Assembly: GCF_041146795.1 (NCBI RefSeq)
Contig: NC_135169.1
Span: 14,918,352 to 14,982,351 of the forward strand
Length of the DNA: 64,000 nucleotides
Reading direction: 5' to 3'
From: Maylandia zebra
Lineage: Eukaryota > Chordata > Actinopteri > Cichliformes > Cichlidae
This document shows, piece after piece, positions 52,900 through 64,000 of this stretch (positions are counted from its first letter, which is position 1; every line of letters starts with the position of its first letter). Position numbers and translations under genes: made by a program. The notes beneath the pieces were generated by a model, which was not told the origin of the DNA, did no database searches, and saw only the letters and a program-made list of their open reading frames with translations.

Positions 52900-53192
52900 T
52901 TCCCATGAAAATGTGACAAAGACTCAGAGACCAGTTTGATTCAATGCTTAAAGGTTTAATAATGAAGATGATGTTCATTCAGGGAAGTAAAGTGAAAGCT
53001 TAAAGCATTCTTTCCATTACACACTCAGTTTGTTCTTATTAAAAGAGACAATCCATCTACAGGTTGCATCATTTTTCAACTCATTCCTTATGTAGCGTTG
53101 CGGTGAACTAAAAGAAGTAAAGATGTAAGAAGACAAACATTTTAAGCTGGATTTATGAGATTATTTGCTCTAAAGACCGGTGAACCAAGCCT

Positions 53193-54789
<1,597 letters not shown>

Positions 54790-54883
54790 GGTGATAATTA
54801 GTATCTCTGTGAACAACAAAAGACCCAAAGTTATTAGCACTTCATTAAACAAAGCACAGAAGGAATCTGAGTTTTCAGCCAAC

Positions 54884-54974
54884 CTTTTGTAGAATATCTT
54901 GTCTGTTCAGTCAGTAGCTTCAGCCTTCCAAGGTTGGAACAAGGTGCTGAACAGCTCTGAGATCACGGCTTATA
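54884..54974 (-). promoter_or_regulatory. Lectin gene 3 TATA box and non-coding first exon
   Basis: TATAAG at 54974-54969 and a donor at 54884; conserved layout with genes 1 and 2. Confidence 0.65.
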
Positions 54975-55613
54975 TTCTGTCTCTTTGTAGTTTCAAAACA
55001 GGGAACTAACATTGAAAAAAATGACACGTGTATTATGTGATTCATGCTGGCCAGACTTTTACTGCACTTCTTTCTTTCACAACCAAAACCAAAATTATTG
55101 CCAAATGCTGACTACTTCTTCCAGCTGCCCACTTAATTTTACTAGTCAACAACTAGTCAAACACTGGTCAACACTCCATAGTATAAATGGAGAACATTTT
55201 ATATATTTAAGAAAGTATTTTCAGGAAAGAAAAAAAAAACCCATAAAACAAAGGAGAAGCTGAGTTTATGGACATTAAATAATCAGCGTTATTATGAAGA
55301 TCTAAAATAATTTCTGACGTTTTGCTCTCACAGTAATCATGATGAGAATGTTTCTTCAGTAGACCAATTCTTGCCAGTTCTTTCCTTAGCATTTCTGGAA
55401 AAGACATGCAATAAGAAAAAGATAAAATGAGACCAGTGCCTCAGCTGATAAGAGATGTCTTGTATCTTTGACAGGCATTCACCAGAAGATTTTTATGGAG
55501 ACAGATCTGTCACAGTACTGGGTCTGTGTGCTGCGTTTTTGATCAGTTATGTTCTTGGATTTGTTGATTTTCATGGTTTTGAGTCACTTTATTGTTTTCT
55601 GCTTATGTCAAAT

Positions 55614-55735
55614 TCAGAGATGGGCAGTGATGCGTTAAAAGTAATGTGTTATTGTAATTTGATTACTTTTTTCAAGTAATCAGTAAAGTAACAGGACTAC
55701 TTTTTCAAGTAACTTGACCAACACTGGTTATGTTC
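55614..55735. mobile_element. hAT-type terminal fragment (unit 3)
   Basis: Third copy of CAGAGATGGGCAGTGATGCG with its own substitution (GTAATGTGTT). Confidence 0.55.
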
Positions 55736-56121
55736 TTACTTTTCAGTCGTTAGCTTTCTGTAACTTTGCCCTCCCCCGTTCCACGTCTCACGTCTAGTTA
55801 CTCTTCTCTCTGTGCTCCATGTCTGCTTGGTCTTCAACCCGTTTTCACTCCCTACTCGTAATATAGCGACGATTTGTAACGTCCCTAAAATTCTCATGCT
55901 AACGCAAAAGGTATCCTTCCATGTTTTTCTCAGTTCACTGCAATGTGAACCCGCTCGCAGCGATAAGAGACACTTCGAGCAGAGGCTCCAGCCATCCATT
56001 TACTCCAATAATAACCCCGTCATGGCAAAACATGACGCCGTGAAGTACAATCTAACTGGAGAACCGAGGACCCTCTCCCCCGACGTGTTTTTCTCCCTAA
56101 TGTAAGGCTTTCTTTGTTTTG

Positions 56122-56703
56122 TTTTTTAGCCATCAGAATTGTTGTCTGAAGGCCAAGAAAGATGCCAAGTGGATTTACTTTACCAAGTGGATCATCATGG
56201 CCTTGCCATATTGGTCCATTTGATTGACCTTTATTATAATTATGTATTTATTTTATTTTTGTTTTTTAAAGACTGGACAGACATGACTGGGGGTCAGGAC
56301 AGGGAGAAAGAATGAGAGGGAGAGAAAGAAAAATATTCCCATATATCATTGTTGTTTATTGTATTGCTCTCATGTTCTTCTGCTTGTTTTCTTTTCTTTC
56401 TCAACAGGTGATCCAGGTGATTGATATATGTATATTTTTTTGTCTGCTTATTTAGTTGTTTTTTGTTTTTTTGCCCTTTATCCCCATCCCTCTTCTCCAC
56501 TGTTTTTTCCCCCTCTTCTTTTCTCCTTTTTCTTTTCCTCATTCAAGTCTGTCCCGTATCTAGCAAGTGAAAATAAAAAAATAAATAAAATAAACAATAA
56601 AAGGTGAATCAAATAGACCATTACGGCAAGTCTGGGATGGTCAATTTGGTAAAGTAAATCCATTGGGTATCTTTCTTCGCCTTTACGATAATTCTGATGG
56701 CAA
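56122..56703. mobile_element. Inverted-repeat (foldback-like) element with both arms (unit 3)
   Basis: The left arm, about 56,127-56,228 (GCCATCAGAATTGTTGTCTG ... CATTTGATTGACC), is the inverse of the right arm, about 56,602-56,703 (GGTGAATCAAATAGACC ... GATAATTCTGATGGC), roughly 100 bp each with mismatches. The 370-bp centre is low-complexity and related to the 4.1-4.3 kb retroposon. No transposase and no clear target duplication. Confidence 0.65.
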
Positions 56704-57589
56704 AAGAACCAAACGGGACAGGCAGAAAAAAAAAAGAAAAAGAAAAAAGGAATGAGACAGAAGTGCTATCCCAGCCGTCCAAGATCTGAAATGCATTTCA
56801 AGAAGTCCCCACAGTGAGCATTAGGGAACTCAGTACTATAAGAAAGGTCTTTTTCATATTTCTATAACAGTTAGTGTTCAATTAACTGTCATTTTTAAGT
56901 GCAAAATCCAAAATACTTCTTTTTTGTTGTTTGTTTGAGGTTCGCAAATGTAAATAGAATTTGGTGCTTTTCTTTGGCATACATGAAAGTGGTTTGGGGG
57001 TTCTGATCTGAAGGCCCATGAAACGAAAGGTATCAAAGACTTCTAAAAATACACAATAAACCAGCAGTTTCACCCCCTCAGAAAGAGAGGGTGAAACTGG
57101 AGTAATGTGTTCTCGGTGCTTTAATAATGATCATCAGACATTCACAAGCATTTGTTCCCACAGTCGAATTGATTAGTTAGGGAGAAATTCAACAGTCTTG
57201 TGAAACAATGTCTAAACTGTGGTTTCAAAGAATGTGTCAAAAGCTGCCGCTTCTTTTGAAATTAAACCAAGGCTGTTGGCTAACTGATGATCACCATGAT
57301 AATGACTTTATCTGCCAGTCACAGACTTAGACCTGTCCTTTTAGTTATTGCTAAACTTTTTATGGTAAGGAAAACATTAGAGAAAACAAAACTGACTCAC
57401 CTAGCATTAGACATCGTTTTCTGATTGAAAAATCTTCCTGCAATTTTGTCCTCAAGATTACTTAAATGTCTAGAAGCCTATTGTTGAATTTATGAACAGA
57501 GACCCAGCTGATTTTTTTTACCTGATTTTTCTTTAAATTAAATTTACGTATTTAGTAGTTTAATCCTTATTTTATTTTTTTTATGTCTT
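56704..57589. other. No gene seen; contains an old upstream-block copy
   Basis: 57,180-57,350 (CAACAGTCTTGTGAAACAATG, CAAGGCTGTTGGCTAACTGA, GACTTTATCTGCCAGTCACA) is a diverged copy of 23.6-23.78 kb. A 17-bp inverted repeat, TTTCACCCCCTCAGAAAGAG with its complement at 57,069-57,100, was seen but has no known role. Confidence 0.5.
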
Positions 57590-58790
57590 TATTGTCCTTG
57601 TTGCAGGTACAACGGAATTAAAAGTGGTGTCCGATCAGTGCATCGACCATAGAAATATGAAAATATAAATAAAAACAATAAAATTTAATAAAATTAAAAA
57701 ATAAAATACTTAAAGTGCTAATAAGAATAGTATGAGCAAACATTTACATACATTCCCACACACATGCTTCAGTCAGTGCATAGATCATTTCAAGAGTGAC
57801 CTGATGGACATTTTTTTTTTTTTAGTAGCAGTATTCAGAAATGTTATAGCAGTTGGGTAAAAACTGTGTTTGAGTCTACTTGCACTAATTGCTCTTTACG
57901 GTCTGCCCAAGGGCAGCTGTCCAAACAGGGAGTGGCCAGGGTGTGAGGTATCTTTTATAATATTTTGAGCTTTTTTAAGACAGCAGGTATAGTCTAGCTC
58001 TTCCAGCATGGGGAGAGGGCAGCCAGTGATCCTTTGGGCGGTGTTAATGACCCCTTGGAGTGCTTTCCTCTGAGCCACCGTCCTACAAGTGTACTAAATG
58101 CATATGCAATAGGTTAGTACACTCTCAAAGGAAGCTCTGTAGAAGGACACCAGCAGTCTCTGTGTGACAGTCTCTGTTGGGCCTTTTTCAGCAGCTCGGA
58201 GGTGTTCACACTCCAGGAAAGGTTCTCCTCTATGTTGACTCCCAGGAAGCGAAAGTTTGACACCCACTCCACACAGTCCCCATTAATGATTAGTGGTGGG
58301 ATCCCTGTCTTTTTCTTCTGTTGTCTGTTATGAGTTCTTTGGTCTTTTAAGTGTTGAGGAGGAGGTTATTGGCCTTAGCATGATGACAGCTGCTTTGCTT
58401 TGTCTCAGTAAGCAGACTGGTCACCCCTGGAGATGAGCCCCACCGTGGTGGTATTCTCTGCAAACTTCACAAAGGTGTTGCTCTGGTGGGCAGGAGTGCA
58501 GCCATGTGTGTAGAGAGTGGAGAGCAGTGGACTGAGCACACAGCCATGGGGTGAGCCAGTGCTGAGACTCAGGGCTGGGGATGTGCAATGGCCAGCTCTC
58601 ACTCTCTGTCTACGGCCTAAAAGAAAGCTGTTGATCCACAAGCAGGTGCTGTATGGAAACCCCAGGTCCTGTAGCTTGACCACCAGTTTTTGTGGAAGGA
58701 TGGTATTAAAAGCTGCATGGAGCATGGAGTGCTGTGGCTATGGCGTCTTTCATGGATTGGTTTGCTCTGTAGGCAAATTGGTGTGAATCC
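57590..58790 (-). pseudogene. LINE reverse transcriptase relic
   Basis: The minus strand from about 58,730 reads AAFNTILPQKLVVKLQDLGF (motif A region), GSPHGCVLSPLL (motif B with Q changed to H) and FVKFAENTTTVGL, where the catalytic FADD is FAEN, so the enzyme is dead. Downstream, about 58,080-58,330, gives LIINGDCVEWVSNFRFLGVN and SFYRASFESVLTY with a frame change. 57,896-58,078 gives AQRKALQGVINTAQRITGCP. The 3' end has ACAATAAAGAC near 57,590. Related in style to the nested LINE of unit 1 but much older. Confidence 0.8.
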
Positions 58791-59517
58791 AGGCTGCGAG
58801 GCAGGGCTGCTTTAACTTATTACCAGTATAAAAATATGGCCTGTAAATGTATAATTACTGTTCTGGTTTCATCTGTTCTGCTGAGTCCGAGTTTTTCTTG
58901 ATTTTCAAGTTCGAAGTCTGTTACTTGAACACTACAACTCTACAACAGCCCTTTTTATGCTAAGTGATTCAATGGTGCCTTGGCTGATGTTCTGGGGTTT
59001 TTAGACACATATGTAGGTGACAGCTGAAATGATTGCTGAACTTTTTATACTATCTCAGAGTGTCTAAATTGGAAGATAACCCTCAGTTTTACCTTCTTCT
59101 TACAAGCACAGTAGTTGTTTTTGCCATGGCTCCGTGAAAAGATTACTTTTTAAAGGCGCTAATAATGTTGGTGCTTCCACATAGTTTACATGGAAGGTCT
59201 TTTCTTATCTGTTAACATTTAGCAACTACTTGATGAGTCTTAATGAAACTTTGAAATGAGGAACACAAAACTGTAAACGCAGACTGTATGCCTTCAAAAG
59301 CAAAGTGCCTTTTGAAATGGATTGTTTTTTTAACATACTGATAACAATGAATTACAGCGGTCCAGCCTAGAAGTTATAAATGCATGAACTAGTTGTAAGT
59401 AGTAATAAATTAAACTAGTAACATGAACTACTGTTAGCTTGAAGGCCTGTATTATGTAACCAATTAATAGAGATTGATCATATTTAAAATTAAAGCATTA
59501 GTTAATGCCAGAATTTG
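58791..59517. other. No gene seen
   Basis: AT-rich sequence without ORFs of note or recognised repeats. Confidence 0.5.
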
Positions 59518-59630
59518 TTAGAACATTTTTGTAGGAATGGGATCTACAAGACACGTTGATGGTTTGGATGAAGTAATTACTGAAGTTAACTCAGAAAGAT
59601 CAATTGGAGAAAAAGAGTCTAAATAAATAT
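59518..59630 (-). pseudogene. Short L2-like LINE ORF2 fragment
   Basis: The minus strand encodes [20 protein letters not shown] and then PSTCLVDPIPTKMF, matching residues just before the RT core of the L2-like ORF2 at 26.55-26.66 kb. Only about 110 bp are present. Confidence 0.75.
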
Positions 59631-59689
59631 CAGTGATGAATAAATACCAGAGGTGAAAGGAGCCTAAAGGATTATTAAAACAATAAGTG

Positions 59690-60050
59690 TTATTGAGCAT
59701 GGTTGGCAGACTTTTCAAGACACGGAAAGATAAGTGTTTCTTTCCACTTCTGTTATAAGAATGACTTATTGATTTATAATGTCTTACCTGTGGTTTTACC
59801 GTCAGTTATTTGGCACTTTTATGTATTTCACCATTATGACAACTTTTAGGAACATTTGTTTTCTAACGTTTAATACAATGAAAAATTATGTGTTCGAGAT
59901 GAAACAATAAATCTTGTAAAATTTCTGAACTTCAGTTTACAAAGTTTTTCCTTCATACAGTTACTCAGGCTGTTGACTAATTGATGATACCACAGTAATG
60001 AGTCTATCTCGACTTAGACATGCTCTTCTTTGCTGTCTGTATGGATTGCA
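59690..60050. repeat. Old upstream-block copies
   Basis: 59,750-59,835 (CGTCAGTTATTTGGCACTTTTATG) relates to 12.68, 22.46 and 23.51 kb. 59,965-60,040 (CAGGCTGTTGACTAATTGATG, GAGTCTATCTCGACTTAGAC) relates to 23.7 and 57.27 kb. Confidence 0.55.
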
Positions 60051-60122
60051 CGTTGATCCTAGAACAACAGTCCTGCCAAGGCCCTTTATATTGTGAGGTA
60101 AAGATCCTACAGTGCAGAGAAA

Positions 60123-60285
60123 TGGTAAATGGCCTCTATTTGTTTAGCGCTTTACTTCATCCCTAAGGACCCCAAAGCGCTTTACACATTCAGTCATCCA
60201 CTCATTCACACACACATTCACACACTGGTGATGGCAGCTACATTGTAGCCACAGCCGCCCTGGGGCGCACTGACAGAGGCAAGAA
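60123..60285 (-). mobile_element. AFC-like SINE, 5'-truncated
   Basis: Minus-strand SINE with GCCCCAGGGCGGCTGTGGCT, GTGTGTGAATGTGTGTGTG and AAAGCGCTTTGGGG, ending in GGCCATTTACCA. Same family as 11.55 kb. Imperfect flanks GAGAAATG/AGAAAATG may be the target duplication. Confidence 0.65.
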
Positions 60286-60576
60286 AATGCAAGAGTACTA
60301 CAAAGGACCCATTTACTTTCACTTATCCAGTCAAAGGTTGCGGCGTGTGGGAAAATTTGAATAGGGCTAATCACATTACAGTGCTACCCAAGATCTAAAA
60401 TGTGTTTGGTGATTTGTTTAACAGATTGGTGATTTTTAATTATAAAACACAACATAAAATGTATTCATGATCATGAGGCATTTACAGACATTGTTTCTGT
60501 CCTAAAACTGGTTGTACAGTTTTGTCATCTCATAAAATTTGTTAAATGTCTCAAAGCTCACTGTAGGAGTGACAGT

Positions 60577-61159
60577 GACCTTGTCACGGCTGGCGGAGGG
60601 AGCCGTGTGGTGTGGAGGAAAAGGAGGACCCAAGATACAGCAAACTGATGATACGAGTGATGTTTTATTTACCAGGTGGTGGTGGTGGCAAAAACAGGCA
60701 ACTCAGCATGAGCAATTACAAACAGAAACCTAAACTGGGAGACACTAAAAAGCAAACCTGAGACCATACAAAAGGGGTGCGGGGCAGAGAGACGCAGAGA
60801 CAGGACACCATGGAAAGCGGAGGAATGCAGATTAACGCAGAGAAACACGGATGAATGCAGACAAGCCGACGAGGAGCACAGGCAGACACCAACTATAAAT
60901 ACACACACCAGGTAATGAGGAAATGGCACACAGGAGGGGACACAGCTGGAACTAATGGGCATAACGCGACACAGACCTACAAAGTAAAACAGGAAACACC
61001 CAGACTGTTTTACAGCACAACACGGGGACATGAACAGATCACCAAGGACAGACATAGGTAGGGCTGACAATACACCAAACTACAGGTTCAACCCTAAACT
61101 AATACAAATCAGAATAAACACAAAACGCTGGGTCAACGACCCAGGACCATGACAGACCT
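60577..61159 (-). mobile_element. Solo LTR (573 bp) with 5-bp target duplication
   Basis: 60582-61154 begins TGTCACGGCTGGCGG and ends GGACCATGACA on plus, flanked by GACCT at 60577-60581 and 61155-61159. On the minus strand an AATAAA (TAAATAAAACATC) lies near the 3' end, giving minus orientation. The GCTGGGTCAACGACCCAGG palindrome near its edge is shared in form with the 33.3-40.7 kb LTRs (CTGGGTCGGAGACCCAG), so the two are related families. ORFs inside are not genes. Confidence 0.9.
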
Positions 61160-63868
61160 ACTCATACAGTATCTGTAGAATAACGATACAGCTGACCTGT
61201 TGGTAAAAATATTGGTGGCGATTAAACCTATCATCAGATGCCCACTTAATGTGACAGGGTTCCAAGATGAATATGAAACGGTAATATACAAACATGTAAC
61301 TTAAATCCATGGACAGTTTAAAATCACTACTTTACATGCATGTCTTCAGGTGGCCTGGTGGAAACAGACAATCTCTCAACAGAAGGCCCAAGCAGGGATT
61401 CAGACCAAGATCCTTGTTCTTAGGTAACAGTACTGACCACAAGAACCCCATTTCAGATCTTGTGTCTGTGTCAAGGCAGCTCTGACTTCTGTGTGCCCTC
61501 TGTTCCTTATGTGAACTGCACATCATCAGTCATATGCTGTGTTACTATTTGACTGCTTGGAGAGTCTCCATAATCATTCAAATACAGCCAGGACCTTGTT
61601 TCTGTGGGAACCTGGACAAATGTGATGAGGACACAGAGAGTTCTCGTGACAGTTTCAAGGTCTCACTTGAACACTGGCATCACTTGACCATAACAAATAC
61701 ACACAAAAACAACATTTACAGTTTCACAGTTTTAAGATTCCCAAAAATCACAATTTCCCTAGATTTGACCCACACTAGTGGATCTAAAATCTTAATGGAC
61801 ATGGGTCAGGTTTCAACTTGAACAACTCCTCCAATTTATTATTTGTAACACCGGTACAATAGTAGAACATTTGAAAAGGTTTTCAGTTTTGTGTATTGCG
61901 TGTTATATGGGTCACCCCAGGAAAGAACATTTTTTAATTTAGTAGTTTTATTCTGTATATAGTATTAATGTAGAGAATAAATGAACAAAGATACAGTCTA
62001 ATGAGAAAAAAAGTGTAAGTACTATCCCTGAAGATCCTTAGACTCCTTCTGCAACAATGTGAAGTAACATTAATTTACATACTATGTACATACTATCTAC
62101 TACTTGAACAGAAGTAGATGGAACTAGAGTCACATTTCAGGCTAAATAGATGATATTTCTGGTTCATTTGCTGCCCTCAAAAATACCCCAAACAGTAAAA
62201 TGACTCAAATTTTACCCAAACAGTATGTAAGGATTAAACTGTTTTCTTTGTGGAATTACAGTTGTCGTCATCTCAGTGGTGGGACGTCGGATGTTGTGTG
62301 TTGTGCAGTGGATGATTTGAATTGAACTGCAATGCCATCATGTGGTCAGATAGCTGTACGACAAGCTGGTTTGATATCATGTTTTTATTTGTTTTTAGGT
62401 AAAGGGCTTTGAAACTGCGTAATAAAAACTTATGTTGGCCATTCTTGAGCAATTTTTAGAATCAATGGTCATGCTGCTTCATTAGTACTTCATGCATTTT
62501 CATCCTGTTATTTAAAAAAGAATTTGCTGCTGATTATCAACTAAATCAAAGAAATACCATCTCGATATGAATTTAACATCGACAGCCCCATCATGAGTCC
62601 AGAAAATTAAACTGCAAGTCACCATTCACATACGATAACATACTAGACCCCGTTATGCATATGGAATTATACACTTTTTAAGAGTACAGCATCAAATCAC
62701 TTAGAGTTCTGGGCCATTGATCTGGCGAGTTAAGTAGCAGAGGGGATTGTTAATTGGACTAGAGGGGCAACAATGAGACAACCTTCAAAACTGGAATGGT
62801 TTTTCACATTTGCATTGTATAAAGTCATGTACCTGACTTTGGCCAACCTTTTTCTTGTGGCTACACTTTGTCCCAAAGACTCAGGCTGTAAATTCTAAAA
62901 TTCTGCTCTACTCTTATGCCCCCAGAGGATTCTGTTTTGATACACTGGAGGACATTCAGTGAAAATGTGACCCAAATGTAACTTTAAATTAGTTCTGTTT
63001 ATTTAATATGTATTTGATAAAACATTATTTTGAATTGACAATGCGTGAGAAATCATTTTTATCATCGAAGCCTTTTCTTTTCTTTTCTTTTCCCTGTTTA
63101 ACAGGGGTAACACATGTTAATGAACATCAGTATACCAAACATATCAAGAGCAAACATGCCAGATTATAGCAAAACTGATCATTTACATCTATAGCCCCAG
63201 GGCACATCACATAGAACTTTATAATAAGGAAAAAACATATAGATATTCTACTAACAATTTGTGATTCATGCCTGTTTTTGTCATAGAAGTTAAAAATGGT
63301 CTCCTTTATTGCCTTTGGTAAACTATTACCTTTGGCACTTCACAGTTCCCTCTAGTGGTGGCCCTAGTGCCAACTCCATGATCTCCATGGTTTTTGATGG
63401 ATAAATTAATTTAACAGATGTTGGGCAAGTAAATGTAGAACTTTATTTATCAAACAGATATAACAGAGCCCAAGCCTTCATTATTTGAACTTAAACAATG
63501 ACTGTATTGTCTTTACTCTCATCACAGTCACATATCTTAGAGTAACAAAAATACATTTTATAAATTATAATTTTCTGCTCTTGACGAAGGCGGTCACACT
63601 TTTCTCCTCTCCTCCTCCTCTCCCGTAGCTTCCCTGCTTAGCCCCTTATGTCCTTGTCTAGTCTCGTGTTTTTTTGTATTTTTCTCTGGAACATTCTGTC
63701 ACAGTCTGTTCTCTATTCTATTTAATGATGGCGATGATAAGAGCATTTCATTCTGGGAAATGAAGCTTTAAAGCAAAAGAAACAAGGTAAAAATGTAAAT
63801 CAGCAACAGATTCTTCTGAAGGATTATTTGCCTTCAAGCCAGACCAGGAATAATCAAAACTTCCTGAC
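61160..63868. other. No gene seen; contains an old upstream-block copy
   Basis: 62,270-62,640 shares TGTGTTGTGCAGTGGATGA-like and ACATCGACAGCCCCATCAT words with 12.89-12.98 kb. The rest is AT-rich. The ORF at 61534-61821 shows no domain and has no homologue in the other units. A (TTTTC)n run lies at 63,072-63,092. Confidence 0.5.
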
Positions 63869-63921
63869 TCAGACAAATGGGTATCGGTAGTGACAGGGTA
63901 TGTCATTCATACAGCTGCGTG
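63869..63921 (-). pseudogene. C-type lectin last exon with premature stop (gene 4, cut by window edge)
   Basis: An acceptor (GGTGCTTGCAG) precedes 63921, followed by codons SCMNDIPCHYRYPFV, aligned to the last exon of genes 1-3. The codon for the conserved last Cys (TGC in FVC) is TGA here (63871-63869), so the product lacks the final disulfide. A second stop follows after VRKF. The rest of the gene lies beyond 64,000. It could be a pseudogene or, less likely, a truncated lectin. Confidence 0.75.
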
Positions 63922-64000
63922 CTGCAAGCACCATAAATCAACAATGAGTGAAACCATGATCAAGTGGATGATATTTAGTTTTGTTTCATTACAGTCTTTT

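Noticed and set aside
57069..57100. Short perfect palindrome as a terminator or regulatory hairpin
   Set aside because: No transcript unit nearby and no known eukaryotic signal of this form.
61534..61821. 95-codon ORF as a small gene
   Set aside because: No signal peptide, domain, homologue in the other units or splice context; chance length for AT-rich DNA.

Overview
This 64 kb window is nuclear DNA of a teleost fish. The evidence is intron-containing genes of a fish-type secreted C-type lectin family, abundant (CA)n and (TA)n, and fish repeat families: Tc1, hAT, L2-like LINEs, Penelope-like elements, Ty3/gypsy-like LTR elements and a SINE that looks like the AFC SINE of African cichlids. 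I infer a percomorph, probably a cichlid; the family name is from memory, not from a search. No CRISPR array, operon, rRNA or functional tRNA gene was seen.

The only host genes I can support form a head-to-tail array of C-type lectins (nattectin/ladderlectin type), all on the minus strand: an exon-1 relic at 10.34 kb that has lost its ATG; gene 1 (15,492-17,562; 168 aa); gene 2 (31,867-40,760; 181 aa); gene 3 (53,193-54,789; 181 aa); and a broken last exon at 63.87-63.92 kb whose gene continues past the right edge. Genes 1-3 each have a signal peptide, a lectin domain with an EPN sugar-binding motif, GT-AG introns, an upstream non-coding exon and a TATA box.

Layout: 0-2.35 kb is a decayed Ty3/gypsy gag-protease remnant with a PNMA-like gag. 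2.35-15.2 kb is repeat-rich and has no intact gene; it holds a retroposon with 15-bp target repeats, hAT and Tc1 relics, two SINEs, a MITE, a Penelope-like relic, the lectin exon-1 relic and a solo LTR. 15.19-31.57 kb is duplication unit 1, 31.57-52.90 kb is unit 2, and 52.90-56.65 kb is a partial unit 3. With the unit-specific insertions removed, units 1 and 2 are both about 13.96 kb. Each carries a lectin gene, a hAT end, an inverted-repeat element, a 1,594-bp Tc1 element, an L2-like LINE and a Penelope-like element. Unit 1 alone has a solo LTR in a lectin intron and a 1,860-bp LINE nested inside the L2-like LINE. Unit 2 alone has a very young 7,357-bp LTR element (LTR-internal-LTR-internal-LTR) inside lectin intron 1; each internal region carries a 909-914 codon repetitive ORF and no polymerase. 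56.65-64 kb is older sequence with a dead LINE, an L2-like fragment, a SINE, a solo LTR and the lectin-4 relic.

The most informative reading is evolutionary. The lectin end of unit 2 matches unit 3 and the rest matches unit 1, as expected from unequal crossing-over between two older lectin copies, with the switch just upstream of the gene 2 promoter. Older, diverged copies of the lectin upstream block at 12, 22, 23.5, 57, 59.7 and 62.3 kb show that the array has expanded repeatedly.
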